Assembly (NCBI RefSeq): GCF_000237925.1
Contig: NC_031495.1
Span: 13,837,749-13,901,748 of the forward strand
DNA: 64,000 nt
Reading direction: 5' to 3'
Source: Schistosoma mansoni
Taxonomy: Eukaryota; Platyhelminthes; Trematoda; Strigeidida; Schistosomatidae
Shown here: positions 12,701-23,700 of the stretch, in pieces
How positions within the stretch are numbered: the stretch's first letter is position 1
How the letters are laid out: each line of letters opens with the position of its first letter
Translations under genes and position numbers: made by a program
The notes under the pieces: generated by a model
Database searches by the model: none
Told to the model about the DNA's origin: nothing
What the model saw: only the letters and a program-made list of their open reading frames with translations

Positions 12701-14397
12701 ACGTGTAAAGTCACGATTATCGTATCAATAAATAATTTCAGACTAGTTTGAAGTACCCAACTAATACATTTTAATGTTTGAAAATAATTCAAGTTATGCT
12801 CTTCTGTGATGAAAAGATTGTTCAATTTAATGTCTTAGAGAAATATTGTAGTCAAGTAAATTCCATCAAATTAGTCATTGAGCATAAAATGTATTTCATA
12901 CTTATCATTCTTCCGTTCCATTTATTTTCTTCGACTATATTCATGAGATTGAATTTCCACTTCCATTGATATCATTATCATCAGTTCTTTGACTTTCGAT
13001 CTGTTAATTTCGGGTTATTATTATAAATTTCTTTTCTGTTTAAATCCAGTATAAGTTTACTAACACTCAGTGTGTCAAAAGACAGACCGTTCATCTGTCC
13101 CACAATCTATAAATGAGAATACCAGGAAGATCCTCTGAGCTCATTGTACTATTCTGTATGTACAAAACTAGGACATTTCTGGTGCAAAACTGAGTCAAAA
13201 TTTTGTGATAAAATTACTGTGATTCATACTTGGTAAAAGATAAAACGGTGGTTAATATGACAAATAAAAGTCTGAAATTGAGACAATGTAGCAATACCAT
13301 AATCCAAGTGTTTAATAAATGGAATTTTAAAATATAAGTAGATTTCACAGAGAATAGCTTTCAAAGTCTTACATTTTCAGTTATTCGCCCATTACTAACA
13401 ATTGTTGTAATATGAAATGTAACAATTCTAACTGATATCCAGTAGTAGCAGGTCTCACTTTTTGTATATCTCCGTTTCTTTAAGTCACTTTACTATTTGA
13501 CTGAACTTATACTAAGTATTTCAACGTAGTGATAGTGTCAATGATGTTTTCTCTTCATATTTCTTACAGAACCGTTCTGGGTGTGATATTGATGAGAAGA
13601 GCTTGGAAAATGTTTTCGGATCATTTAATTTTCTGGTGAAATTACTTCGTAATCTATCAGCTGGAGAAATACAAGCTCAACTGGAACACTTAGGAAAGAA
13701 AACAAATCATCATGAATATGATTGTCTAGTAATATGTCTAATGTCGCATGGAACTATTGGTCGTATATATGGAGTTGATGGAAATTCTTTATCAATACAT
13801 GAATTAACTTCCATATTTACAGCTGATAATTGTCCTTCTCTAGCTGGTAAGCCGAAATTATTCTTTATTCAAGCATGTCGTGGTGAAGACTACCAAAAAG
13901 GCTATGTTATACAGAAACAATCAAATGAAATTACTCAAACTAACAATGATATAACTAATCAAGAGGATAATGTTGATAATTTTATCCAACATCCGTCATC
14001 AAATTTAAACCTGAGATTATCGGTTTCCGATGCAAAATTTATCGGTTTCAAATTGGATAATTTACTCAAAAATCCTATACCACTTCATCAAATGAACAAT
14101 GTACAGTTAATTCCCACTTATGCTGACTTTTTACTAAGTTATGCAACTGTTGCTGGTTTTCGTGCACAAAGAGATCCAACCGGTGGTACTGTTTATATTC
14201 AGGCATTATGTAAACGATTACATAACGGATTACAAAATGAAAGTATTCTTGATATAGTTACAGCTGTACATCGTGAAGTTAGTAAACAGCTATATCAGGA
14301 GACATCTTTTCAGTTAATGAAAACAAATGGTGAATTATTTCTTCAAATTCCAGAAGTTAGACATACACTAACAAAGAAAGTTTGTTTTAAACGATAA
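2475..14397 (+). CDS. Ankyrin-repeat caspase (C14 cysteine protease), five 3' exons, N-terminus not found
   Basis: Exons 2475-2908, 4136-4782, 8926-9065, 9925-10164 and 13570-14397 join in one frame (phases 2, 1, 0, 0; 2289 nt; 762 residues plus stop). Every visible junction has an AG acceptor and GT donor, including GTATGT after 2908 and GTAAGT after 4782, 9065 and 10164. Residues 1 to about 205 hold four ankyrin repeats ([49 protein letters not shown]). A basic Ser/Asn/Lys-rich linker and a Thr/Asn run follow. The caspase domain starts at KGICLIINN. It has the S1-pocket Arg in NRSGCDID, catalytic His about 547 in LMSHG, catalytic Cys about 590 in QACRGED, and a p10-like segment ([17 protein letters not shown]). 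All key residues are present, so it should be an active Asp-specific protease; this is inferred. The first exon opens in phase 0 after an AG, so at least one upstream exon is missing. Canonical caspases carry CARD, DED or short prodomains, so ankyrin repeats here are odd. Confidence 0.85.
3832..3970 (-). repeat. Degenerate hammerhead SINE
   Basis: The reverse strand shows the ribozyme region of the CTGAGGAG-type SINE (CTGCTGAGGAGTC, then GGATGAAATGACCG). The core CGAAA has become TGAAA, so cleavage is unlikely. The tRNA-like head is barely recognisable. It lies in the intron between the two ankyrin exons. Confidence 0.6.
4820..5231 (-). repeat. Full-length Smalpha-like SINE with 15-bp target duplication
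   Basis: ATAACGTTCTATAGT at 4820-4834 and 5217-5231 bounds a 382-bp element read on the - strand. From its 5' end it has an inverted-repeat-flanked segment (5034-5209, 21-bp perfect arms) and a tRNA-like pol III region at about 5010-4905 (A-box-like TAGCTGAGTGGATAACG, B-box-like GGTTCGGGTCCC). An intact hammerhead ribozyme and a terminal CACTGCTAGCCA follow. The 16 bp at 5061-5076 repeats the 3' terminal sequence in inverted form with one mismatch. It lies in the intron after the second ankyrin exon. Confidence 0.85.
4843..4897 (-). ncRNA. Hammerhead ribozyme inside the SINE
   Basis: On the - strand CTGACGAG, stem II TCCCAAATAGGA, then CGAAA, a very short stem III (ACGCGCGT) and cleavage triplet GTC followed by CTGGATTCC reproduce the Schistosoma hammerhead. 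ATCCAG pairs with CTGGAT as stem I. All core bases are intact. Cleavage is predicted between - strand positions 4854 and 4853. Confidence 0.88.
5505..5811 (-). repeat. Fold-back retroposon B with 13-bp target duplication
   Basis: GATGTATCTTTTC occurs at 5505-5517 and 5799-5811. Between them lies a hairpin (arms 5518-5596 and about 5632-5710) whose arms pair with few mismatches and contain AACGTTTCG / CGAAACGTT. An 88-bp unique segment follows. Read on the - strand the order is unique segment then hairpin, the same plan as the element at 1343-1588, with shared sequence such as AATATATTTGTAA at the first arm. Confidence 0.7.
5931..6476 (-). mobile_element. 5'-truncated RTE-clade LINE (family B), inverted twin of 1757-2336
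   Basis: This encodes the same C-terminal RT-ORF fragment as 1757-2336 with nearly identical residues; the differences noticed are RRK versus GRK near the end and an earlier truncation. It ends in an ACTTACTTACTTAC tail on the + strand. AAGTGACTTGGAA at 5918-5930 and 6477-6489 is a perfect 13-bp target duplication, so this is an independent insertion rather than a local inversion. Confidence 0.88.
6490..7935. other. Intron sequence with (TA)n; otherwise nothing recognised
   Basis: Part of the caspase-gene intron 4783-8925. A TA dinucleotide run lies at 6694-6735. The rest is AT-rich without exon-like frames or a named repeat. Confidence 0.4.
7938..8097 (+). repeat. Degenerate hammerhead SINE
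   Basis: A tRNA-like head (TGGTCTTGGCATTAAACG, GGTTCTGGCTTCGA) is followed by CTGAGGAGTCCC and AGAAACCGCTGTCCAGTGC. The ribozyme core C before GAAA is changed to A. It lies in the intron after the second ankyrin exon. Confidence 0.65.
9970..10065 (+). repeat. Coding trinucleotide repeats (ACT)n / (AAT)n
   Basis: Imperfect ACT and AAT runs inside the fourth visible caspase exon encode a Thr tract followed by a nine-Asn tract and an acidic patch (DEDDSED), immediately before the start of the caspase fold. Such runs are likely length-variable. Confidence 0.85.
10330..11640 (-). mobile_element. Decayed RTE-clade LINE (family A-like), endonuclease and linker region
   Basis: The - strand frame at 11640-11395 ([20 protein letters not shown]) aligns with the endonuclease start of the complete element at 57495-61440 (TFNVRTLCQIGQQ). 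Segments down to about 10370 match its endonuclease C-terminal and linker regions. Several frame changes and no RT part. It lies in the intron before the catalytic caspase exon. Confidence 0.65.
11925..12195 (-). repeat. Rep-473 repeat, partial
   Basis: This matches, in reverse orientation, the unclassified 473-bp repeat best seen at 17780-18252 (shared AAAATCACCTG, CATGGGACTGCATCTCCTGA, GGTTGGTGGATACGG). Its 5' part is missing. Confidence 0.7.
12225..12365 (-). repeat. Very degenerate hammerhead SINE
   Basis: GCACTGGTCAGC, TTTCATCCTA and CATTAGCAGTG match the reverse complement of the hammerhead SINE. A faint tRNA-like part follows. The ribozyme core is damaged. Confidence 0.45.
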
Positions 14398-14473
14398 AAC
14401 ATGGAATACAGTTTTCGAAATTCTTGATTTCTATTTACTTAAAATCAATAATAACAGTGATATTGATAGTAGT

Positions 14474-14479
14474 AATAAA
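14474..14479 (+). terminator. Poly(A) signal of the ankyrin-caspase gene
   Basis: AATAAA lies 77 nt after the caspase stop codon. It is the first canonical signal downstream and suggests a short 3' UTR. Confidence 0.5.
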
Positions 14480-15943
14480 GGATTATTGATTAATTGAGAA
14501 AATTTATTACATCTCGGATTATCATTCATATCGAAAAACTACATTTTACGATCCAAACAGCTAAAAAAGTGTACGCACTGATTGATGAATCTCAACAAAT
14601 GTTTAGTCATTAAAAAGTAGTCAATTGGTGAGAATCCAGACTGTAATCGCTAATTTGAGTAACTAAAGAATAATGTTTACAGTATTAGTAATTAAAAACA
14701 CAGCTAGCTAGAAGCGCTGAAGACAAATTTCTTGCATATGTGCGCACTATCAACATTAAAACATATTTGGATATCCATGGGAGCATGATGATGTTCGTTG
14801 AAAAGACATTCCAAACTATTACAGTTGAAGTATTCAGGCCACAGTTAAGCCGTTAACATTCAGGTTTAATGACTTAGATTCGAACTCGACGTGAACACGC
14901 ATATGGAAATACACATGTAATGCAGTACACTAAATTGTCAATTTTTAAGAACCATGGTAATGAGAATTCATATGGACATCCTACTTTTACGGAGAGTCAG
15001 TAGTTATTCAGAGAACCTAACAGTAACGACTTAGACTCAAAATTCACTTCGGCATGATTGGAAGATTGTTTCGAAGAGTAAATATAAGACAAAATGAACT
15101 ATAATATCACAGGTTTTAGTTCATATAACTAAGTTTAGGGCGGCTGATATCCGAATATTTATCTTTAAGAAAAATCTTACAAAGGGGAAAGGGCACAACT
15201 GTTAACAAAACGGTAGTTAATTAACAGATTTGCCCGATATTAAATAGTGATCTTTATGTAGTGCTCCATACTAAAGTGAGAAATCGATCCACTGTTTTCT
15301 GGTGTGGAATTTAATATAGAGCAATATTATCTAGAGGCGAGCCGATCAAAGTCACACTCCCATCCGATACATGGGAATTTATGGTTTCCCAGATACTACA
15401 AGTTGGGCCGGAACTTTGCGTGTGCATTTCAAATGAGTTAACTATTTTCAAAAACGTGAGTAGTGTTTTTAAGATGTTTTAACATCAAACAAGAAACAGA
15501 ATTTGCTTCCTGTTAAGAGCTTAGAGAAATATAACAATACAAAATATCTTTTAAGGAATACAGTAGGAAATCACAAACGTACGACTTATTTTCAATTTGT
15601 CAAATCATTTTAAAAACTGCATAATTTATGTACAAAATAAGACTGTAAACACGATAAAAAATTGAAGAGTGTAAAGATTCACAAATACACAATGAAATTA
15701 ACCGAGAATGGAAGAAGCACAACGTATATACACAGATAACTAAACATGTTTGGTTAATAAGACTTGAGCCTTTCCACAAGGTGTAACAACAAATAAACAG
15801 TTGAAAGTGACTTAAATGTATGTGTATGTGCATGTATTTCAAGTTATTAAAGTTTAGAAAATAATGAAATGTGGAAAATCAAGCATAATAAGAGAAAATA
15901 ATAAAGTTATAGACTTGACGTGAAAGAGGGAAAGGAAACATAT
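14480..15943. other. Intergenic region between convergent caspase and ARGLU1 genes
   Basis: No repeat or gene recognised. The part nearest 15943 should be the ARGLU1 3' UTR. Confidence 0.4.
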
Positions 15944-18900
15944 TCACTTCTTTAGTGTAAACGATAACTTTGGTCGAATTCGCTTTTTATTTAGAATAAT
16001 TTCTTGTTCTCTTTTGATACGTTGGAGCTCTTCAGCTTCGCGTCGCTGACGTTCTTCGAGTTCACGTAATTCTGCTTCACATCGTTTGCGCTCAGCTTCT
16101 TCCTATACAGAAAAGTTAATAAAAAATTGCTTTCCTTATAGTACTCTAAATTTATAATATTTGTACTCTGACATGTAATTTAAGGTAAATAGAACATTTC
16201 ACCAAAAATCACAATGCAAAGATTAGGTTGTTAGTTTCTCCAAGGTTACATACCATAGTTAGCAGATTAGACGGCAAATCCAACTGATGCATTACGACGC
16301 CTATAACAAGTAACACCATGAGATGTTGCAGAGTGGGGTCCGAAAATGTTAATGGCTGGAATTTGATTTTGTGTTTCGAGAAAGTCAAACGATCCCACAG
16401 AATTAAAGGGTCGATTCTCCAATGTTTAACAATAAATTCCAGGAAAATGAAGATAGAATTTCTGATTCATGAAATTTACGCTCAAGTCTTAATGAAAAAA
16501 ACATTTCCGTCACATAAACTACAAACCCATATTTAAAGCTGAATTATACGTATAAAGTGTATTAAGAATGATGACAGGGTTGAATTGTGGTAAGAAACCT
16601 TTCCTGTTAGTAAGATGTTAACTTGTTAAACTGAATAAACACATTAACTCCATGTGTTTTCTTTGGGAAGATAATATGATAGTATAGACACTTAAGTACT
16701 GCTCGCAGATAGTGAAACCAGGGAGTAAATATCCCTGGTTGAATTCAATATGTATAAAATAAATAAACTGATAGAGTTGTCCGCTTGTATTTGCTAAAGT
16801 AATTAGGGCATTTTTATTCATGATGGACGCTGTTAGCGTGGACGCACCTAATACTTATCTTAATTTAACTAGCACCATTGAAATTTTTCGTAATGACTTC
16901 TTTCCATTGTATTATGAAATATGGTGACTGGATTGATGGACAACGTATGTTTTGTTTGAATGATCCAGTTTTGTACAACATCGAAGCAACTTTATCTTTG
17001 GTTAGTGGACGTTTAGCTGAGTTTGAAAATAACAAGTGAAGTAGTGTATTATTTTACAAAGAAGCATAACAGTTGTTTGGGTTAGAGAAGTGGACTGAAT
17101 TAAGTGGCTATTTACCGGTCATGATCAATGTGACCTTAAAGAACGTTAGGTCCAAGTTTAAAGACGGCAGTAAACTAAACATCATCTACACTCAGTTCTT
17201 AGAACGAATGTGATAAAACTGCTAGTCTAGAATACCTATAATTTAACCAAGACAAATTTTTCGTTATAATAACAAAAACAAATTATGATAATCGAAAAGC
17301 TTATTGGTCGAATGTACTGAGGTCAAGTGTCGACTGTTCACAACCTCCGATAATTCAGTAAGAGGAAGCTGATACGCTCAGTTCAATATTTAAAACTATC
17401 AGGACAATTGATAAAACAAATCTTTCTGTAGTTGTAAAACGGTTGTCCAAAAAGTCCTTGCTTTTCTAATAACTTTGACAAGATACGTTAATTTATAAAC
17501 GACGCCCATAACTTTTGAAAAATATACAAAAACACCACTGGGAGAATACGTACTTCCAAACGTCTTTGTTCTTCGAGTTCCCGTTCCCTCTCTTGAGCGA
17601 GACGCTCACTGACCTCTTTTAGTCGCTTTTCTTCTTCCTATGTTGGCAAAGAAACATGATTTAAAGTGAAAAAGCAACATTGAAACATATACTAGTTCGC
17701 CTTATGAACAAAGGATACAGTGACCACTGGTTACGCGCATTCAGCTTCATTCAATGTCGGTTCAGATCATATAAAGTAAGACCCCAAATGCCCTGGTACG
17801 GCTAGGAGTAGGGAGAGTCAGCTCTCGAAATGCTCTCACATGGCCACATGCATACAATCACTGCCAAGGAAGTCCTACTCACTGCCTTCTCGTGGAGAGG
17901 GTGTTGTTTACGAAATTGAGGACGAAAAGCGAATATACGGCGCTCTAACCGGGTTGGTGGATACGGAGGGGGATTTAAAAAACTCTGACTCCAAACCAAT
18001 GATGCACATTGGCTTCAGGATCCTGATGGAACGAATGGCGTATGAGCCTGTAGTTGGTCACGGGCTACCATGGGACTGCATCTCCTGACGTTGCTCCACT
18101 ACCTTGTGGATTAAACCTTTAGGTCGGAGGTTCCGGGTGTGGCTCCTTAAGAAAATCACCTGCTTCGATTTGGCCACCCGAGCATTATAACAGTCCACAC
18201 ACAAATCAAGTGGCTTGTGTGGAGCATATGTATTCTATGCCCATTCGTCCAAATAAAGTAAATCTTTATAGTAACATTATATTTTTCTTTGCTTTAGTCA
18301 TTTTAAAATTTCGTACTGTACTTTTTGTTACGTAAAAACTCGAGCCAGTTTACCATTGTGCCGGTAAAAGTTATTTAATTCATTCGATTACTCAGTAATT
18401 AAGTACAGGTCTACGTAGTCAGCCATAAGCCATACTTAAAATTTAGGGTAGTGATACCATCCGACTGCTCATTTTACTGAGCTATGGTGTGACAACTCGA
18501 ATCAATGTACGCGTATCAGGCTCTACATTGCTTATGACTGACTACGTACTAGATACTAAGTTTAGATACAACCTTGATAACCTGACTGTCAACCCCACAG
18601 ACTTGATGGCTAAGACTAATCTTTTGAATTTTCAAACTACCCGTAATCTTTTTATCTCATGAACTATAAAGACGATGTCTAAATAATGTAAACCAACACA
18701 ATTACTTTCGTCCTTAATCACATGGCTGCAATTATTGAAGAGTTATTTCAAAGCTTGTAACTATTTCGTTCGGAGCAGTCATACATCGGTATCTACTCTT
18801 TCAGACTTGATTTATGGCCTAATAATTTAAACTGTAATTCTAATGATTTCACCTTTATTTAGAGCCTCATCTAGACATATGGAACAGGAAAACCAGTCAT

Positions 18901-20269
18901 TATGTCAGACGTTATATAAGAAAACGTACTTCGCGTCGTTGCAATGCCTCAGCTTCTTCTTTAGCTTTACGTTCAGCTTCTTCAGCTCTTCGACGTAATA
19001 CCTCAGTACGTTCAGCCTCCACTCGTCGTTCAATTTCGGCATTAAACTGGACTCTTCGTAACACAAGTAACTTTGCAAGCTCAGAGTCCAAGTAACGCTC
19101 CAGGCGTCGAGCGACTTCCTCTTCAAGAAGTTTGGATTCTGCCCACCGTTGACGTCTGTAAGACGATAAAAGTTGAAAATAAGGTTTGACTAGACAATAT
19201 ATATTGATGAAGATTGCAAAACATTTACATTGAGAACGTGAAACCGCCTGGCGACCAGATAATAATATTGTAATGTCTATCGTTAAGTAAAATTATTGTA
19301 TGAAATTCCTCGATTCATTTTAATGCGAAGCAAAACAGCAATTATTCAGGGTTAACCCTAGTACGTGTTAGTAGGAAAATTTGTGATTTTGGAAGTTTCT
19401 AGTGTGTTAATACATTTGATACGAGTTTATGGATGCTTGAACTGGAATGAAGACGTAGATTTTTAAAAAATTCAGTCCTATCTAAAAAAACAAGCGATGA
19501 AACTAACAAGCATGTATTTTGAGATTTTCTACGAGTTAAAATACTTTGCCAAACCCACGGTGTACCTTGTCATCCTTGGTGACCGAGTTCCCGAAGATTA
19601 CACTATTCAGGTTTAAGAAATTCCGCAGGATGCTCCCCGACCGTATCATACACTTGAGTACTAACAGGTTGCCGTGTGAATTGACTTATTAGGTCATAAG
19701 ACATTTAGACTCCACCATCTTTTAGATTATAAACAGGCAGATGCTTGGTTCTTGGTTTTTCTTAGTACTTGATGCCAATCAACTACAGGACTAGTATGTA
19801 AATAGCAGAATAAGAAAAATTGAACTTGGAAAGACTCGAACCATTTAAAAAGGCATAGCTTGGCTATGATGAACTTACAATATCCGGTCTTCTTCAGCTC
19901 TCTGTTCGTCACGCCTACGAATCTCTTCATTTCGCCCATTGCGTTTGATTTCACTGACTAAAAATGAACCAGGAGAACTGGTTTGACTTGAGGCACTGCT
20001 ACTATTTCGGTGCCTGAAAAGATTCAATACAGGTACTTAAGTTCAGGTTGATGTAGACATCAGACTAATAAATCATTCGTACTTATTTAATCATCCTGGG
20101 GTTGCACTTCTGCGACTTCTTAAACGAAAGATATGGCTAGCTGTGCATGAAAGAAGTAAACACTTGACAAAACGAATTAAGTGCGCAACCCCAACCTTTT
20201 TCGAGGACGATCAGCACGCGATCTGGAGTGCATAACGGGAGAACCCGACGCACCACCACGATCAACCAT
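15944..20269 (-). CDS. ARGLU1: ARGLU1-like arginine/glutamate-rich splicing cofactor, complete, five exons
   Basis: Exons read 20269-20196, 20013-19879, 19155-18930, 17637-17554 and 16102-15944 (74+135+226+84+159 = 678 nt; 225 residues). Phases agree at every junction and all sites are GT-AG. The start is the first ATG (MVDRGGASGSPVMHSRSRAD), giving a short basic Arg/Ser segment and a Ser-rich stretch. The rest is a long charged helix rich in Glu, Arg and Lys (KLLEEEVARRLERYL). The C-terminus (EQEIILNKKRIRPKLSFTLK) matches the conserved tail of ARGLU1. In vertebrates ARGLU1 is a nuclear protein linked to Mediator and to alternative splicing. The protein is shorter than human ARGLU1 (273 residues), mainly in the N-terminal RS region. 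The gene converges on the caspase gene. The tail gives good family identity; the choice of first exon is less certain. Confidence 0.85.
17771..18261 (+). repeat. Rep-473: complete unclassified repeat with 9-bp flanking duplication
   Basis: ATAAAGTAA at 17771-17779 and 18253-18261 bounds a 473-bp unit starting CCCCAAATGCCCTGGTACGG and ending near CCATTCGTCC. There are no terminal inverted repeats and no long frame. Related copies in this window lie at 11925-12195, 50681-51178, 51379-51858, 52508-52733 and 55139-55274. It lies in an ARGLU1 intron. It could be a SINE, a non-autonomous DNA element or a detached LINE piece; I cannot place it. Confidence 0.65.
18409..18553. repeat. Small inverted-arm element related to the RTE family A 3' tail
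   Basis: TACGTAGTCAGCCATAAGC near 18412-18430 pairs with GCTTATGACTGACTACGTA near 18531-18549. The interior (ACAACTCGAATCAATGTACG) resembles the 3' tail of the RTE family A element (GGCAACTCGAACTGATGTACG). No coding capacity. Confidence 0.5.
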
Positions 20270-20700
20270 CACTAGGACGGTATAGCGTTATGTTTGTATG
20301 GCGCCAATTCTACGCCATTGGTGCATTCCTTCAAAATGTAGAAGCCTAGTGAGTTTTAGTGGATATATGGAAATAGAACAAAGATATCTTCAGATCAGTA
20401 TTTATCCCGATGCCTGTATAAATTAATAGGCTTGACTAAGGAGCACTTTACTAACGGGAAGTTTGGTCCCAACGTGATTTGCATTTCTCAAGCTTTTGCT
20501 GTGTTCTTGCTCAACAAAAGTACCGCTTTTGATCCAAGGAACCTATCATGAGGTTAACGTTTGGTAGATTACTTTTCTTTCTGAGTTTCACCTGAGTTAG
20601 TAGTTGACTCGGGTTTTGCCTCTGTTTACTACTCAGCTTTTCAGTTCACTCCGAGGCTAGTTTTAGTTTATCTTAACCTTGTGTATCACTCGTTTTTAGT
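20270..20700. other. ARGLU1 upstream region
   Basis: Expected to contain the ARGLU1 5' UTR and promoter on the - strand. No clear TATA box or other site was recognised. The 5' limit of the adjacent CR1-like LINE is uncertain and may extend into it. Confidence 0.3.
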
Positions 20701-23700
20701 GTACTGACTGTTGTTTTACAGTCGCCGACTTTTTCTAGAATCTGTTAAGCAATTTGTATCACCATAACCTTGAAGAATTCATGCGAGCGACCCGCATGCC
20801 TTTTGGCTGTTATCTCTGGCACGCAATGTGACAATTAAAAAGGTTGGTTCTGAGAAGTATGCACAGATCTTACGGTGACTGCTTACAACAGACTCAGTAG
20901 GTCGGATCGTAGGTGAATATGGATGCTTAGGTTTTGCTGAGCAACATCATTTTGGCAGGTCAACGGAAAAAGTCGTCAGCAATTCTGAGAAAAGGCAGTC
21001 CTAAAACGGGTAAACAAACGAAGAATCAGTGAAGACACATAATGATACTAGTGAGAACATGCCGAAACTCAGCACCATTATAATACTGACGGCACTAGAT
21101 TCCCTAAGTAATCCTGGGTCCCCCAGCACAGGATCCTTGAATGCAACGGTGGTTCCCAAAAACTCTGTAGGTGATTGGACCCCGTCAACCAAGTTAAAAA
21201 TCACCGTATGCGACCTTCTAAGAAGCAGAACATCCCAAGCGTTGTGGTGAAATCAACTGGTGATTTAGCCGTACAGTCAACCCATAAGACTGTCCAACCA
21301 GTCAACAAAGACCACAGGAATCTGAAACGCACTTCAGCCGCCAAACAACAAGGTCCTCAACATGAATATACCCGAAGACCTGGGAAAACAACTACGGTTT
21401 GCGATGATTCTCTCATAATCATGAACCTTAAAGACAACCCTGGCCTTCCCCTCAGTCTGCATAACAAAAATGACAGAACTCTCTGGGAAGAGTTTAACAC
21501 GAAGCTCGAACTTCTTAAGACACTTTGATGATCACACGGCTCGTTCGGAGAAAGGACTCCAAGCATCAAAATAACCCTAGACTACTTCGAGTAACGTCTA
21601 TTAATGCTGCCGACGTAGAGGATGTGTTACTGACTGGTCATTTACGGAAATGGGGTGAGAGCTTGAAGATACTGTCTTGTATACCGCATTCTGAGCGCAA
21701 TCTCATCAGGAATATTACTAAGGAATTTCGCAAGAAGTTTTTCCGTGGAAGAAATATCATTGTGCAATGTGTGCCTCAAAATATGGATTTTAACCATACT
21801 AACTCTGATATTTGGGAATGGGAATTCATCAAGCAGTCCTTGAAGCTCAAAAATATATTGCCTTAACAAGTGGTGAAACTAGCGTAGAAGGGCGGGAATT
21901 TTAAACCTTGACTGACGAAGAATACCTTCACATCTTCCCAAATGGCGGCTGCAACTCTCGAAGCATTTCGTGCCAACAGACGTCGGTTGCCAACTGGAAT
22001 CCATATGCATCCGGATAGGCCACACAATGCCAGAATCAGGCACAGATACAAGTTGGAGCTGACTGTGGACTGTCCAGATCGAAAAAAACGTAGAAAAGAC
22101 AAGGGCTACTAACTCAGAAAATCCTGTGAAGACAGGTTACCTGTCTATTCACATAAGTCTCGTAAAAATAAACAGGACGGGGAAGCTCACAAGTTCAAAT
22201 TGAGGATAAACTGCCTACATATGAACGTTGCGAGTTTACTACATAAAATGGATGGGCTGTGTGGGCTAATTAATGCCAATAATACTCATCTTATAGGAAG
22301 ATCTGAAACATGGATATCTTGTCAATTCGCGGACCAGGGGCTAGCAATACCAAGATGTCTTTGTTTCACAATGACAGAAAAAAGAATGGGTGGGTTGGAG
22401 TGGCTTTATACTTGCGATCTTACCTGGAGGTACACGAAGTGCACAATCAAGAGTTTATCAATCTTGATGAATTCATATGATGCTCAGCAAGATTGTCTAC
22501 CACCTTGATGTGTCTAGTCGGGGTCAACTACAGGGAGCCCGCGGCTGACATCGAGTATGACAATCGTATGCTGGAAGGATTATCTCGCTCTAATAGTCTC
22601 GGATTCACTCACATCCTAATTCTAGAGGACTTCTATCTTCCTAGAATCAATTTCACGGAACACAAGTACATTGGAGGTGAAAACTCCACTGAAGCTCGAT
22701 TCTTCAACCTCACTGAGGATCTGGGACTAATCGAAAATGTCAAATCGGCAACTCGTTGGAGAAACAGTCAGACGCTGGTGACCTTAGACTGGGTATTTAC
22801 AAACAAAGAACTCCTAGACGATCACCTCTCAATCCTGGTTCCCCTGGGGATAAGCGACCATGCCGTCATAGCCTTCAACTTCACCAGCGAAACTGAGCTA
22901 AGACATCTAACCGACAACAGGGGGTGGAATTTCAGACAGTTGAATGCGTCAGCTTTACAGGACAATCAACAGGAAGTGGACTGGGAAGTAAATCTCAATT
23001 TCATGTGGATGCCCATTGGAATTTCTCACTGCACACGATCTTATGTGCTACAAAGCATTTAGTTCCTTAAACAGTCCCCAAAATCCACAAGCAATCTACA
23101 GTCATCGAGAACCGCACTCTTCGTTTGCTAAGCCATAAAAGGCACTACTTGGTGGAATACAAACGAACTGATAACAACGGCGCATACCGGGAATTCAAAC
23201 GAATGAGGAACATATGCACAAAGGCAGTAAGAGAGGAAAGGCTTTGGTACCAGATAAAACTTATCGACAAATTTATTTTCCAATCCGAGAAGCTTATTCT
23301 GTCATGCAGCCTCCCTTCAGCAAGCCAAAACTGGAGTTTCCCGACCACTAGGTCCTAATGACCCGCCCGACAACGACGGTGATGCCACCAAACTTCTGGC
23401 TGAACAGTACTCTCAGACATTTCAACAGACTTACACTAACTTTATTGATGAAGGCTTCATCTGCAACTCCACCGGACTTTCGGAAGTGAGCCTGAGCGCT
23501 CACCTGGTGTAGCGGAGACGGTAGTACCAAAAAAAACACTTCTGATCTAGATATGGTTCATTCTACTATATTGAGGGGAGCAGCTTGAGTCTTGGCCACA
23601 CCGCTTAGTGTGATGTTCTCGCATTAGTCAAGCCGAAGCAAATTAATAGAAAGTTGGGAGCTGGCTCACATCACATCAATTTTAAAGAATTATGGTGTCC

